5,654 nucleotides of DNA from Stenotrophomonas sp. (GTDB lineage: Bacteria > Pseudomonadota > Gammaproteobacteria > Xanthomonadales > Xanthomonadaceae). This document shows positions 1 through 5,459 of this stretch, in pieces. The notes beneath the pieces were generated by a model. That model ran no database searches. It was not told where the DNA came from and saw only the letters and a list, made by a program, of their open reading frames with translations. Location: NCBI GenBank assembly GCA_003484865.1, contig DMZT01000410.1, positions 1-5,654 on the forward strand, given 5' to 3'. Position 1 is the stretch's first letter. The number at the start of each line of letters is the position of its first letter. The position numbers and the translations under genes are program-made.

Positions 1-933
1 CGGCGCGACCGCCAGCACCGTCGCCAGCAGCAGCGGCAGCACGTAATAGGTCACGCGGTAGATCAGCGCCGCCGCCAGCACCGCAGCGGGTGCGACCTGC
101 GGCAACAGCTTGAGCAGGCTCCACTCGAACACGCCCAGGCCGGCCGGCACGCTGGAGATCAGGCCGGCCAGCACCGCGACCAGATACAGCCCGACGAAAC
201 CGGGCAGGCCGGTTGGCGTATCCATCGGCAGCAGCACATAGAACGCCGCACTGGCCAGCACCAGTTCGACCACGCTCAGCGCAGTGACACCGAGCATGGT
301 GCGGCGGTCGGGCAGCCACAAGGCGTGCCCGCGGATCTGGAAGCTGCGGCCTTCACGCCCCACCAGCAGCACCGTGCCGACATAGGCCAGCAGGCCGAGA
401 ACGCCGATGACCCGCACCGCCTGCACCGGGATCGGCAGCGCCAGCGCGGCAGCGCCGGGTTCAAGCAGGAAGGCCAACGCCAGCAGCAGCCACGCCCCGA
501 ACACGAAGCCCAGTGTGCTCATCAACACGACCTGGCCGATCTCGCCCAGGCTCAGCCCGGCACGGCCATAGCCACGCAGGCGCACGGCACCGCCGGTGAG
601 GGCGGCAAAGCCCAGGGTCTGCCCCAGCGTATGCGCCAGGAACGCGGTGATGCCGACCCGCGCCGGATGCAGGCGCTTGCCGCTGCGGCGCAGACCGATC
701 GCATCGAAGCCGATCAGGCAGGCATAGCTGGCCAGGCCAAGCAGCACGGTCAACGCGATCTGGCCGGCGCCCAGATGCCGGAACGCCTCGCGGATCGCGC
801 GGTAGCCATGCTCATCGAATTCGTTGGCCAGGCCACGCAGGGCCAAGGCCAGGATCACCAGCGGGATGACGACGGTTGCGGCCCGGCGCCAGGGGGCGCG
901 GGCCGGCGTGGGAGCAGGGGCGGTGTCGGTCAT
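1..933 (-). CDS. mprF: MprF-type lysylphosphatidylglycerol flippase/synthetase, N-terminal flippase part (partial, cut by left edge)
   Basis: Integral inner-membrane protein. MprF proteins attach lysine or another amino acid to phosphatidylglycerol with a C-terminal synthase domain and flip the product with an N-terminal multi-helix domain; this lowers surface negative charge and gives resistance to cationic peptides. Only 311 residues lie in the window, all flippase domain. I see about eight hydrophobic segments (approximately residues 18-34, 56-78, 92-115, 133-157, 172-191, 212-235, 245-265, 282-309). Family-like motifs are LTGGAVRLRGYGRAGLS (112-128), GLISSVPAGLGVFE (257-270) and YRVTYYVLP (292-300). 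The ATG at 933 is chosen because the first membrane segment follows a short polar N-terminus; a GGAG lies about 12 bases upstream, rather far for a ribosome site. Whether a synthase domain follows is outside the window, so a flippase-only UPF0104/YbhN-like protein remains possible. The gene is divergent from the RidA-family gene. Confidence 0.8.
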   Translation of the reverse strand, partial: MTDTAPAPTPARAPWRRAATVVIPLVILALALRGLANEFDEHGYRAIREAFRHLGAGQIALTVLLGLASYACLIGFDAIGLRRSGKRLHPARVGITAFLAHTLGQTLGFAALTGGAVRLRGYGRAGLSLGEIGQVVLMSTLGFVFGAWLLLALAFLLEPGAAALALPIPVQAVRVIGVLGLLAYVGTVLLVGREGRSFQIRGHALWLPDRRTMLGVTALSVVELVLASAAFYVLLPMDTPTGLPGFVGLYLVAVLAGLISSVPAGLGVFEWSLLKLLPQVAPAAVLAAALIYRVTYYVLPLLLATVLAVAP

Positions 934-1126
934 CGGTACAGCGTGCTCCGGGGTGGGCGATGAAAGAGTCAACACAGGCGTGGCCGCCTGACCGGCAAAT
1001 CGTGCGCCTGATGCCGGCGCTTGCCAAGCGGGTGCGCTGTGCGTGCTGTGGCTGCTTTGCGCACCGGGCCGGGCAGGCGCACGCCGCATCGGTGACAATG
1101 CGGTTTCATCCAGAGGAGTAATCGCC

Positions 1127-1474
1127 ATGTTGGAACGTTTCGACGTTGGTCCGCGCATGTCCGAAATGACCGTGCACAACAAGGTCGCCTATCTGTCCGG
1201 GCAGATCCCCGAAGACACCAGCCAGGACATCACCGGCCAGACCCGTCAGGTGCTGGAAGAGATCGACAAGCTGCTGGCGCTGGTGGCCAGTGACAAGCAG
1301 CACATCCTGCGCGCGGAAATCTTCCTCGCCGACATCAACGATTTCGCCGGCATGAATGCCGCGTGGGATGAGTGGGTGGTGGCCGGCATGACCCCCGCCC
1401 GCGCCACGGTGGAAGCCAAGCTGGCGGATGCGAGCTGGAAAGTGGAGATCGTGGTGACGGCGGCATTGCCGTAA
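1127..1474 (+). CDS. RidA/YjgF/YER057c/UK114 family protein, YoaB-like
   Basis: Small cytoplasmic protein of 115 residues, the normal length for this trimeric family. RidA members hydrolyse reactive 2-aminoacrylate-type enamine/imine intermediates released by PLP enzymes; for YoaB-type members the physiological substrate is not firmly known. The sequence resembles E. coli YoaB as I recall it, notably IFLADINDFAGMNAAWDEW (65-83) and the end WKVEIVVTAAL. The Arg of the PAR motif (Arg92) matches the substrate-binding Arg105 of E. coli RidA, and Glu107 in KVEI matches Glu120, so deaminase chemistry is plausible. The ATG at 1127 is preferred over an in-frame ATG at 1043 because AGAGGAG (1112-1118) sits 8 bases upstream and the extra 28 residues do not look like family sequence. 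It is monocistronic and convergent with the rnfB-like gene. Confidence 0.9.
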   Translation: MLERFDVGPRMSEMTVHNKVAYLSGQIPEDTSQDITGQTRQVLEEIDKLLALVASDKQHILRAEIFLADINDFAGMNAAWDEWVVAGMTPARATVEAKLADASWKVEIVVTAALP

Positions 1475-1490
1475 GCGCACCGCGGAACCG

Positions 1491-1529
1491 CTGGGCGCCA
1501 TGGTGATCGACGCATCGCCGTGCGCCCAG
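1491..1529. terminator. Long hairpin between convergent genes, candidate terminator
   Basis: CTGGGCGC (1491-1498) pairs perfectly with GCGCCCAG (1522-1529). Inside, after one bulged C, ATGGTGAT (1500-1507) pairs with ATCGCCGT (1514-1521), with two G-T wobbles, around a six-base loop (1508-1513). The total is about 16 base pairs. It begins 16 bases after the RidA-family stop codon. There is no T-run on either side, so it is not a classical intrinsic terminator. It may still stop or protect the 3' end of the plus-strand transcript, or of the opposing rnfB-like transcript, whose stop codon lies at 1586-1588. Confidence 0.4.
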
Positions 1530-1547
1530 ACCCTGCCGCTACCGCGA

Positions 1548-1582
1548 GGCGCATGGCGCATGGCGCCCGGCGCCCGGCGCGA
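1548..1582. repeat. Five-copy 7-base tandem repeat GGCGCNN
   Basis: Five consecutive heptamers share GGCGC: GGCGCAT (1548-1554), GGCGCAT (1555-1561), GGCGCCC (1562-1568), GGCGCCC (1569-1575) and GGCGCGA (1576-1582). The last two bases fall in pairs (AT, AT, CC, CC, GA), suggesting duplication of units. The array ends 3 bases from the stop codon of the rnfB-like gene (1586-1588) and lies wholly outside the coding regions. It could fold through GGCGCC self-complementary units. Function is unknown; it may be simple slippage-prone sequence. Confidence 0.75.
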
Positions 1583-1585
1583 GAG

Positions 1586-2005
1586 TCAGGGCGCGCGGAC
1601 CAGCTCGATGCAGTCCACCGGGCACGGCGGGATGCACAGCTCGCAGCCCGTGCACAGATCGGCGATGACGGTGTGCATGAACTTGGCGCCGCCGACGATC
1701 GCATCGACCGGGCAGGCCTGGATGCACTTGGTGCAGCCGATGCAGTCGGCTTCGATCACCACCGCAACCTGCGGCGCCTTGTGTGCACCGCGCGTGCGGT
1801 CGAATGGCAGCGCCGGCACACCCAGGACGTTGGCCAGGGCGCGCGCGCCGGCATCACCGCCCGGCGGGCAGTGATCGATGCCCGCCTCGCCGCATGCCAT
1901 CGCCTCGGCATACGGGCGGCAGCCGTCGTAGCCGCACTGCCCACATTGGGTCTGTGGCAGGAGGCGGTCGAGGCGTTCGGTGAGGGTATCGATGGGGAGG
2001 CTCAT
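1586..2005 (-). CDS. rnfB: RnfB/RsxB-like iron-sulfur electron transfer protein, short soluble form
   Basis: 139-residue protein with two parts. Residues 1-50 carry a CxxCxxxxC...C cluster site (Cys21, Cys24, Cys29, Cys46) in the context [12 protein letters not shown], typical of RnfB. Residues 80-135 are a two-cluster bacterial ferredoxin domain with Cys88/91/94/98 and Cys118/121/124/128, each CxxCxxCxxxCP. Three [4Fe-4S] clusters are therefore expected. In RNF/RSX complexes RnfB passes electrons between ferredoxin and the membrane subunits. Here the N-terminal membrane anchor of classical RnfB is absent, and no other rnf gene is in the window, so the protein is probably a soluble electron carrier whose partner is unknown. 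The ATG at 2005 has no clear Shine-Dalgarno sequence and follows the HAD stop by 28 bases, so translational coupling is plausible; no other start codon lies in the frame upstream before the HAD stop. It appears to be the last gene of the metG operon. Confidence 0.88.
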   Translation of the reverse strand: MSLPIDTLTERLDRLLPQTQCGQCGYDGCRPYAEAMACGEAGIDHCPPGGDAGARALANVLGVPALPFDRTRGAHKAPQVAVVIEADCIGCTKCIQACPVDAIVGGAKFMHTVIADLCTGCELCIPPCPVDCIELVRAP

Positions 2006-2033
2006 GGCGTGGCGGTGGCTGCGCGGTGGGGCA

Positions 2034-2675
2034 TCAGGCCCGGCTGTCCCGCGCCGGTGGGAGGGGCGCCGGTGGATTCCGACGCGGCGTCATGGGCTTG
2101 CCGCGATACCAGCGCTCGTGGGCGAGCGCGAGCATCGGGCGGTCTTCGCCGCTGTCGCCGTAGGCGTGGATGCGCAGGTAGCGCGCGAGGTCGTAACGCC
2201 GGCGGATGTGCTCCACCTTGTGCGGCGCGCAGTCGCCCTCGGCGTAGCGCCCGGTGAGGCGTCCGTCGCGGCTCTCCAACCGGTTGCAGATCAGGTCCAG
2301 CCCCATCGCCTCGCACCACGGGCGCAGGTACAGGTCCAGCGAGCCGGACACGATCACCACGGTGTGCTGTTGTTTGAGATGCCAGTGGATCTGTTCGAGC
2401 ATCTCCGTCCGCATCACCCCGGGCAGCACATCGCGCGCGTAGCCGGCGGCCTGTGCGGTGATGTCCTCCAGATGGCGGTCGGTGAAGGTCAGGCGGGTGA
2501 CGCGGGCGCGGATGCGTTGCGCGGAGATCAGCTTGAGGCGATAGGCCAGCAGCCACGGACCGACCTTCCACCACGCCTGCGCGAGCTGCTCCGGTGTGGC
2601 CACGCGGCGCAGGAAACGCCCGTAGGTATCGCAGGTGGTGACCGTGTGGTCGAAATCGAACAGCGCCAGTTCCAA
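2034..2675 (-). CDS. HAD-superfamily subfamily IB phosphatase (HAD-IB hydrolase)
   Basis: 213-residue predicted cytoplasmic phosphatase. All four HAD motifs are visible: motif I DFDHT with nucleophile Asp7 and acid/base Asp9; motif II VVIVSGS with Ser110; motif III Lys153 (PHKVEHI); motif [11 protein letters not shown] with Asp174 and Asp178 for Mg2+. The helical cap between residues 12 and 90 and the order of motifs fit the SerB-related IB subgroup, which includes PgpC (phosphatidylglycerophosphatase C) and CicA-type proteins. The substrate cannot be told from sequence; a phosphomonoester such as a lipid phosphate is possible. The C-terminal 20 residues are a Pro/Arg-rich tail, probably disordered. 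The start is a TTG at 2675, supported by GGAGGT five bases upstream and by motif I falling right at the N-terminus. It lies 60 bases after metG and 28 bases before the rnfB-like gene, on the same strand. Confidence 0.88.
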   Translation of the reverse strand: MELALFDFDHTVTTCDTYGRFLRRVATPEQLAQAWWKVGPWLLAYRLKLISAQRIRARVTRLTFTDRHLEDITAQAAGYARDVLPGVMRTEMLEQIHWHLKQQHTVVIVSGSLDLYLRPWCEAMGLDLICNRLESRDGRLTGRYAEGDCAPHKVEHIRRRYDLARYLRIHAYGDSGEDRPMLALAHERWYRGKPMTPRRNPPAPLPPARDSRA

Positions 2676-2680
2676 CCCAC

Positions 2681-2686
2681 ACCTCC
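2681..2686 (-). promoter_or_regulatory. Shine-Dalgarno GGAGGT fixing the TTG start of the HAD gene
   Basis: On the minus strand GGAGGT (2686 to 2681) is followed by five bases (GTGGG) and then TTG at 2675-2673. No ATG is available in this frame between the site and the catalytic DFDHT motif. The GTG overlapping the spacer (2680-2678) is in a different frame. The spacing is optimal, so this site decides the start. Confidence 0.75.
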
Positions 2687-2702
2687 AGGCAGACGAGCGT
2701 GG

Positions 2703-2726
2703 CAGGGCGACCCGGTGGCCGCCCTG
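2703..2726 (-). other. Intercistronic hairpin between metG and the HAD gene
   Basis: CAGGGCG (2703-2709) pairs perfectly with CGCCCTG (2720-2726) around a ten-base loop. It lies in the 60-base gap after the metG stop and before the HAD ribosome-binding site. No T-run follows on the minus strand, so it is more likely an mRNA processing or stability element, or a partial attenuator, than a full terminator. It may also be chance in such GC-rich DNA. Confidence 0.35.
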
Positions 2727-2735
2727 TCGCAGCGA

Positions 2736-4814
2736 TCAGCGGACCGGCATGCCCGGCAACGCGGCGCTGTCGGCATCCAGCAGCGCCAGCGCGCCGCCGT
2801 CGAAGCCGGCCGACAGGATCATGCCTTCGCTCAGGCCGAAGCGCATCTTGCGCGGGGCCAGGTTGGCGATGAAGACCACGCTGCGGCCGACCAGCTGCGC
2901 CGGCTCGCCGTAGCTGGCGCGGATGCCGGAGAAGATCTGGCGCTTGCCCAGGTCACCGGCGTCGAGTTCGAAACGCAGCAGCTTGTCCGACCCTTCCACG
3001 AATTCGCAGACCAGCACCTTGCCGATGCGCAGATCCAGCTTGGCGAAGTCGTCGATGCCGATGTAGGCCGGTGCGGCCTCGCCATCGGCCGCCGCGACCG
3101 GCGCCGGTGCGGCAGCGGGCTTGGCCGGTTTGGCCGGGGCGGCGGGGGCCGGGGTGGCGGCCTGCAGGGTGTCCTTGGATGCGTCGGTCATGGCGTCGAT
3201 TTTTTTCGGGTCGATACGGGTGAACAGGGGCGCGTACACCGCGATGGTGTGTGCGGTCAGCGGGGCGGCGATGTCGGTCCAGGCGTGCACGGGCGCGGCC
3301 AGGAAGGCCTCGGCCTGCGCGGCGGTGGCCGGCAGCACCGGCTTGAGTGCGGTGACCAGCACGCGGAACAGGTTCAGACCCTGGGTGCAGACCGATTGCA
3401 GCTGCGCGTCGGCGCCGTCCTGCTTGGCGATCACCCACGGCTTTTCATCGTCGATATAGCGGTTGGCTTCGTCGGCCAGCGCCATGGTCTGGCGCAGTGC
3501 ACTGGCCGGATCGTTGCGCTCGTACGCCTCGCGGATCGGCGCCAGCGCGGCGACGAAACGGTCGTACTGGGCGGCATCGGGCAGCGTGGCGGCCAGGCGG
3601 CCCTCGAAGCGCTTGCTGATGAAGCCGGCGCAGCGGCTGGCCAGGTTGACGAACTTGCCGACCAGATCCGCGTTGACGCGCGCGATGAAATCGCCCAGGT
3701 TCAGGTCGAGGTCGTCCACGCCGCCGGAGGACTTGGCCGCGAAGTAATAGCGCAGCGCTTCCGGTTCCAGCCCGGCATCCAGGAAGGTGCGGGCCATCAC
3801 GAAGGTGCCGCGCGACTTGGACATCTTGGCGCCATCCACGGTCAGGTAGCCGTTGACGTGCAGGCGGGTCGGGGCGCGGTGGCCGGTGCCGTGCAGCACC
3901 GCCGGCCAGAACAGGCCGTGGAAGTTCACGATGTCCTTGCCGATGAAGTGGTGCAGCTCGGTGCTGGTGCCGGCGCGCAGGTGCGCGTCGAAATCTTCGC
4001 CGGTCTTCGCGCACAGCGCCTGGAAGCTGGAGAGGTAGCCGATCGGCGCATCCAGCCACACGTAGAAGTACTTGCCCGGGTGACCCGGAATCTGGAAGCC
4101 GAAGTACGGCGCATCGCGCGAGATGTCCCACGCGCGCAGGCCACCCTCGGCGTTGAGCCACTCACCCAGCTTGGCCTTCACGCCCGGCAGGGCGACGTCG
4201 CCGGCCAGCCACTCGCGCAGGAAGCCTTCGAAGCGGCCGACCTCGAAGAAGAAATGCTCCGAATCGCGGATTTCCGGCGTGGCGCCGGAGATCACCGATT
4301 TGGGATCCTTCAGGTCGGTCGGGCTGTAGGTGGCGCCGCAGACCTCGCAGTTGTCACCGTACTGATCCGGCGTGCCACAGTTCGGGCAGATGCCCTTGAT
4401 GTAGCGGTCCGGCAGGAACATGCCCTTGGCCGGGTCGTAGAACTGGGCCACGGAGCGGCGCGCGATGTGCCCTTCGGCCTCGAGCTTGAGGTAGAAGGCT
4501 TCGGTCAGCGCCTTGTTGGCCGCCGAGTTGGTCGAGTCGTAATGATCGAACGCCACGCCGAACGCGGCGAAATCACGCTCGTGGCTGGCCTGGATGTTGG
4601 CGATGAAGGCCTCCGGGGTCACGCCGGCCTTCTCGGCCGCAAGCATGATCGGGGTGCCATGGGTGTCATCGGCGCAGACGAACCAGGTCTTGCCGCCGCT
4701 CATTCGACGCGCGCGCACCCAGATGTCAGCCTGGATGTAGCCGACCAGGTGGCCCAGGTGCAGCGGGCCGTTGGCGTAGGGCAGGGCGGAGGTGACGAGA
4801 GCGGTGCGGGTCAT
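2736..4814 (-). CDS. metG: Methionyl-tRNA synthetase (methionine--tRNA ligase)
   Basis: Class I aminoacyl-tRNA synthetase that charges tRNA-Met with methionine using ATP; cytoplasmic and essential. The 692 residues are close to the E. coli-type length. Visible parts: HLGH ATP-binding signature (19-22) after LPYANGPL; a zinc knuckle with Cys143, Cys146, Cys156 and Cys159; WLDAPIGY (253-260) in the methionine-binding region; KMSKS loop (330-334); the alpha-helical anticodon-binding domain (about 390-540, including NRYIDDEKPW at 451-460); an Ala/Pro/Lys-rich linker (about 551-582); and a C-terminal tRNA-binding OB-fold domain (about 588-692, starting FAKLDLRIGKV), which in homologues also dimerises. 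All catalytic motifs are intact. The ATG at 4814 fits the conserved family start but has no evident Shine-Dalgarno sequence. It is the first gene of an apparent operon with the HAD and rnfB-like genes. Confidence 0.98.
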   Translation of the reverse strand: MTRTALVTSALPYANGPLHLGHLVGYIQADIWVRARRMSGGKTWFVCADDTHGTPIMLAAEKAGVTPEAFIANIQASHERDFAAFGVAFDHYDSTNSAANKALTEAFYLKLEAEGHIARRSVAQFYDPAKGMFLPDRYIKGICPNCGTPDQYGDNCEVCGATYSPTDLKDPKSVISGATPEIRDSEHFFFEVGRFEGFLREWLAGDVALPGVKAKLGEWLNAEGGLRAWDISRDAPYFGFQIPGHPGKYFYVWLDAPIGYLSSFQALCAKTGEDFDAHLRAGTSTELHHFIGKDIVNFHGLFWPAVLHGTGHRAPTRLHVNGYLTVDGAKMSKSRGTFVMARTFLDAGLEPEALRYYFAAKSSGGVDDLDLNLGDFIARVNADLVGKFVNLASRCAGFISKRFEGRLAATLPDAAQYDRFVAALAPIREAYERNDPASALRQTMALADEANRYIDDEKPWVIAKQDGADAQLQSVCTQGLNLFRVLVTALKPVLPATAAQAEAFLAAPVHAWTDIAAPLTAHTIAVYAPLFTRIDPKKIDAMTDASKDTLQAATPAPAAPAKPAKPAAAPAPVAAADGEAAPAYIGIDDFAKLDLRIGKVLVCEFVEGSDKLLRFELDAGDLGKRQIFSGIRASYGEPAQLVGRSVVFIANLAPRKMRFGLSEGMILSAGFDGGALALLDADSAALPGMPVR

Positions 4815-4843
4815 GATGAGCGCTGTTGCCAGGGGAACCGGGG

Positions 4844-4849
4844 ATTATC
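4844..4849 (-). promoter_or_regulatory. Candidate -10 element of a metG operon promoter
   Basis: On the minus strand GATAAT (4849 to 4844) is preceded by TGC, giving an extended -10 (TGnGATAAT). Transcription would start near 4837, leaving a leader of about 22 bases before the metG ATG. No good -35 box is present; the nearest candidate position falls inside the hairpin arm of the preceding terminator (GGGTTA). It is the only AT-rich hexamer in the gap. Confidence 0.35.
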
Positions 4850-4856
4850 GCACGCC

Positions 4857-4888
4857 AAAACGCAGTAACCCGGCCGAAGCCGGGTTAC
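4857..4888 (-). terminator. Intrinsic terminator of the DUF2147 gene
   Basis: On the minus strand GTAACCCGGC (4888-4879), TTCG loop (4878-4875) and GCCGGGTTAC (4874-4865) form a perfect 10-bp stem with a stabilising C(UUCG)G tetraloop. It is followed by TGCG and a TTTT run (4860-4857). The hairpin begins 24 bases after the DUF2147 stop codon (4913-4915). It separates that gene from the metG operon, whose candidate -10 lies only 7 bases further on. Confidence 0.85.
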
Positions 4889-4912
4889 GGGGGGACAAAA
4901 GCAGCGCCGGGC

Positions 4913-5356
4913 TTACTCGCGCACCCAGGTCTGGGCGCGGCAGATGAAGGCCACGCAGCCGGACACGTCGAGCTTGGCGCCGCCGGTCTGCAGCTTCATC
5001 TTGGACTTGTAGGTCTTGCCGTTGCCCGGATCCAGGATGGTGCCGCCGGACCAGGCGTTGGTGCCGTCGGCCTTGAGGTTCCACAGGATGGTCATGCCCT
5101 TGACCGGCTTGTTCTTGTTGGCGCCCTCGCAGCCGTCGCAGACCGGATTCGGGCCCTTGTCCGAGTGCAGGATGTCCACGACCTTGCCGGTCAGCGTGCC
5201 GTTGGTGGCCTGGGTGATCTCCACGATCGACTTCACCTTGCCGGTCTTGTCGTCGATGGTCTTCCAGCGGCCGACGGCGCCGTCGGCGGCGCTGGCCGAC
5301 ATCGCGGCCATCATCAGCGGCAGCGCCAGCAACAGGGTCTTGAAGGTCTTGCGCAT
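4913..5356 (-). CDS. Secreted DUF2147 family protein
   Basis: 147 residues with a clear Sec signal peptide: basic MRKTFK, a hydrophobic core (LLLALPLMMAAM) and a probable signal peptidase I site ASA|AD after residue 23. The mature part is about 124 residues. It matches the DUF2147 pattern: an early GRWKTIDDKTGKVKSIVEI block (29-47), LTGKVVDIL (55-63), KPVKGMTILWNL (83-94), GGTILDPGNGKTYKSKM (104-120) and a terminal GCVAFICRAQTWVR (133-146). The family is thought to be a small beta-barrel; its function is not known. Four cysteines, Cys73, Cys76, Cys134 and Cys139, could form two disulfides in the periplasm. The ATG at 5356 has a strong GGGAGGGG ribosome site ending 3 bases upstream. It has its own terminator downstream and probably its own promoter. 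Confidence 0.9.
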   Translation of the reverse strand: MRKTFKTLLLALPLMMAAMSASAADGAVGRWKTIDDKTGKVKSIVEITQATNGTLTGKVVDILHSDKGPNPVCDGCEGANKNKPVKGMTILWNLKADGTNAWSGGTILDPGNGKTYKSKMKLQTGGAKLDVSGCVAFICRAQTWVRE

Positions 5357-5413
5357 GTTCCCCTCCCAGGGATGTCCGTGAACGCCGGCGCAGGCGGCCG
5401 GTACAAGGCCGAC

Positions 5414-5419
5414 TGTATA
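5414..5419 (-). promoter_or_regulatory. Candidate -10 element upstream of the DUF2147 gene
   Basis: On the minus strand TATACA (5419 to 5414) matches the -10 consensus at 4 or 5 positions and stands out in a GC-rich 101-base gap. Transcription would start near 5407, about 50 bases before the ATG. The -35 region holds only a weak GTTCCG-like sequence, so the assignment is tentative. Confidence 0.35.
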
Positions 5420-5437
5420 CCCATTCGCTCCGGTACG

Positions 5438-5459
5438 GAACGTGCCCGGCGCACGGTTC
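5438..5459 (-). terminator. Weak hairpin at the end of the VOC gene
   Basis: GAACGTGC (5438-5445) pairs with GCACGgTTC (5451-5459), with one bulged G, around a five-base loop (5446-5450). The structure overlaps the VOC stop codon (5458-5460) and is followed on the minus strand by CGTACC rather than a T-run. At best it is an inefficient terminator. Confidence 0.25.

Noticed and set aside
325..963. A 212-codon plus-strand open frame
   Set aside because: It lies antisense to the MprF coding region, has a Gln/Ala/Arg-rich composition typical of a shadow frame, and has no known motif.
968..973. A TTGACT -35-like box on the minus strand upstream of mprF
   Set aside because: No -10-like hexamer is found 16-18 bases downstream (the positions read CGGAGC, GGAGCA, GAGCAC), so a promoter call is not supported. 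The rest of the 934-1126 divergent gap shows no convincing promoter either.
1043..1126. An N-terminal extension of 28 residues for the RidA-family protein
   Set aside because: The strong AGAGGAG site at 1112-1118 points to the ATG at 1127, and family members begin there; the extension looks like translated leader.
1520..2257. A 245-codon plus-strand open frame opposite the rnfB-like gene
   Set aside because: It is a shadow of the ferredoxin-type gene and the end of the HAD gene, is low in hydrophobic core residues, and shows no domain.
1980..4868. A 962-codon open frame on the plus strand running antisense to metG and the HAD gene
   Set aside because: It is antisense to two proteins with complete catalytic motifs. 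Its translation is Arg/Gly/Gln/Val-rich with no recognisable domain. Long stop-free antisense frames are expected where codons favour G or C at the third position.
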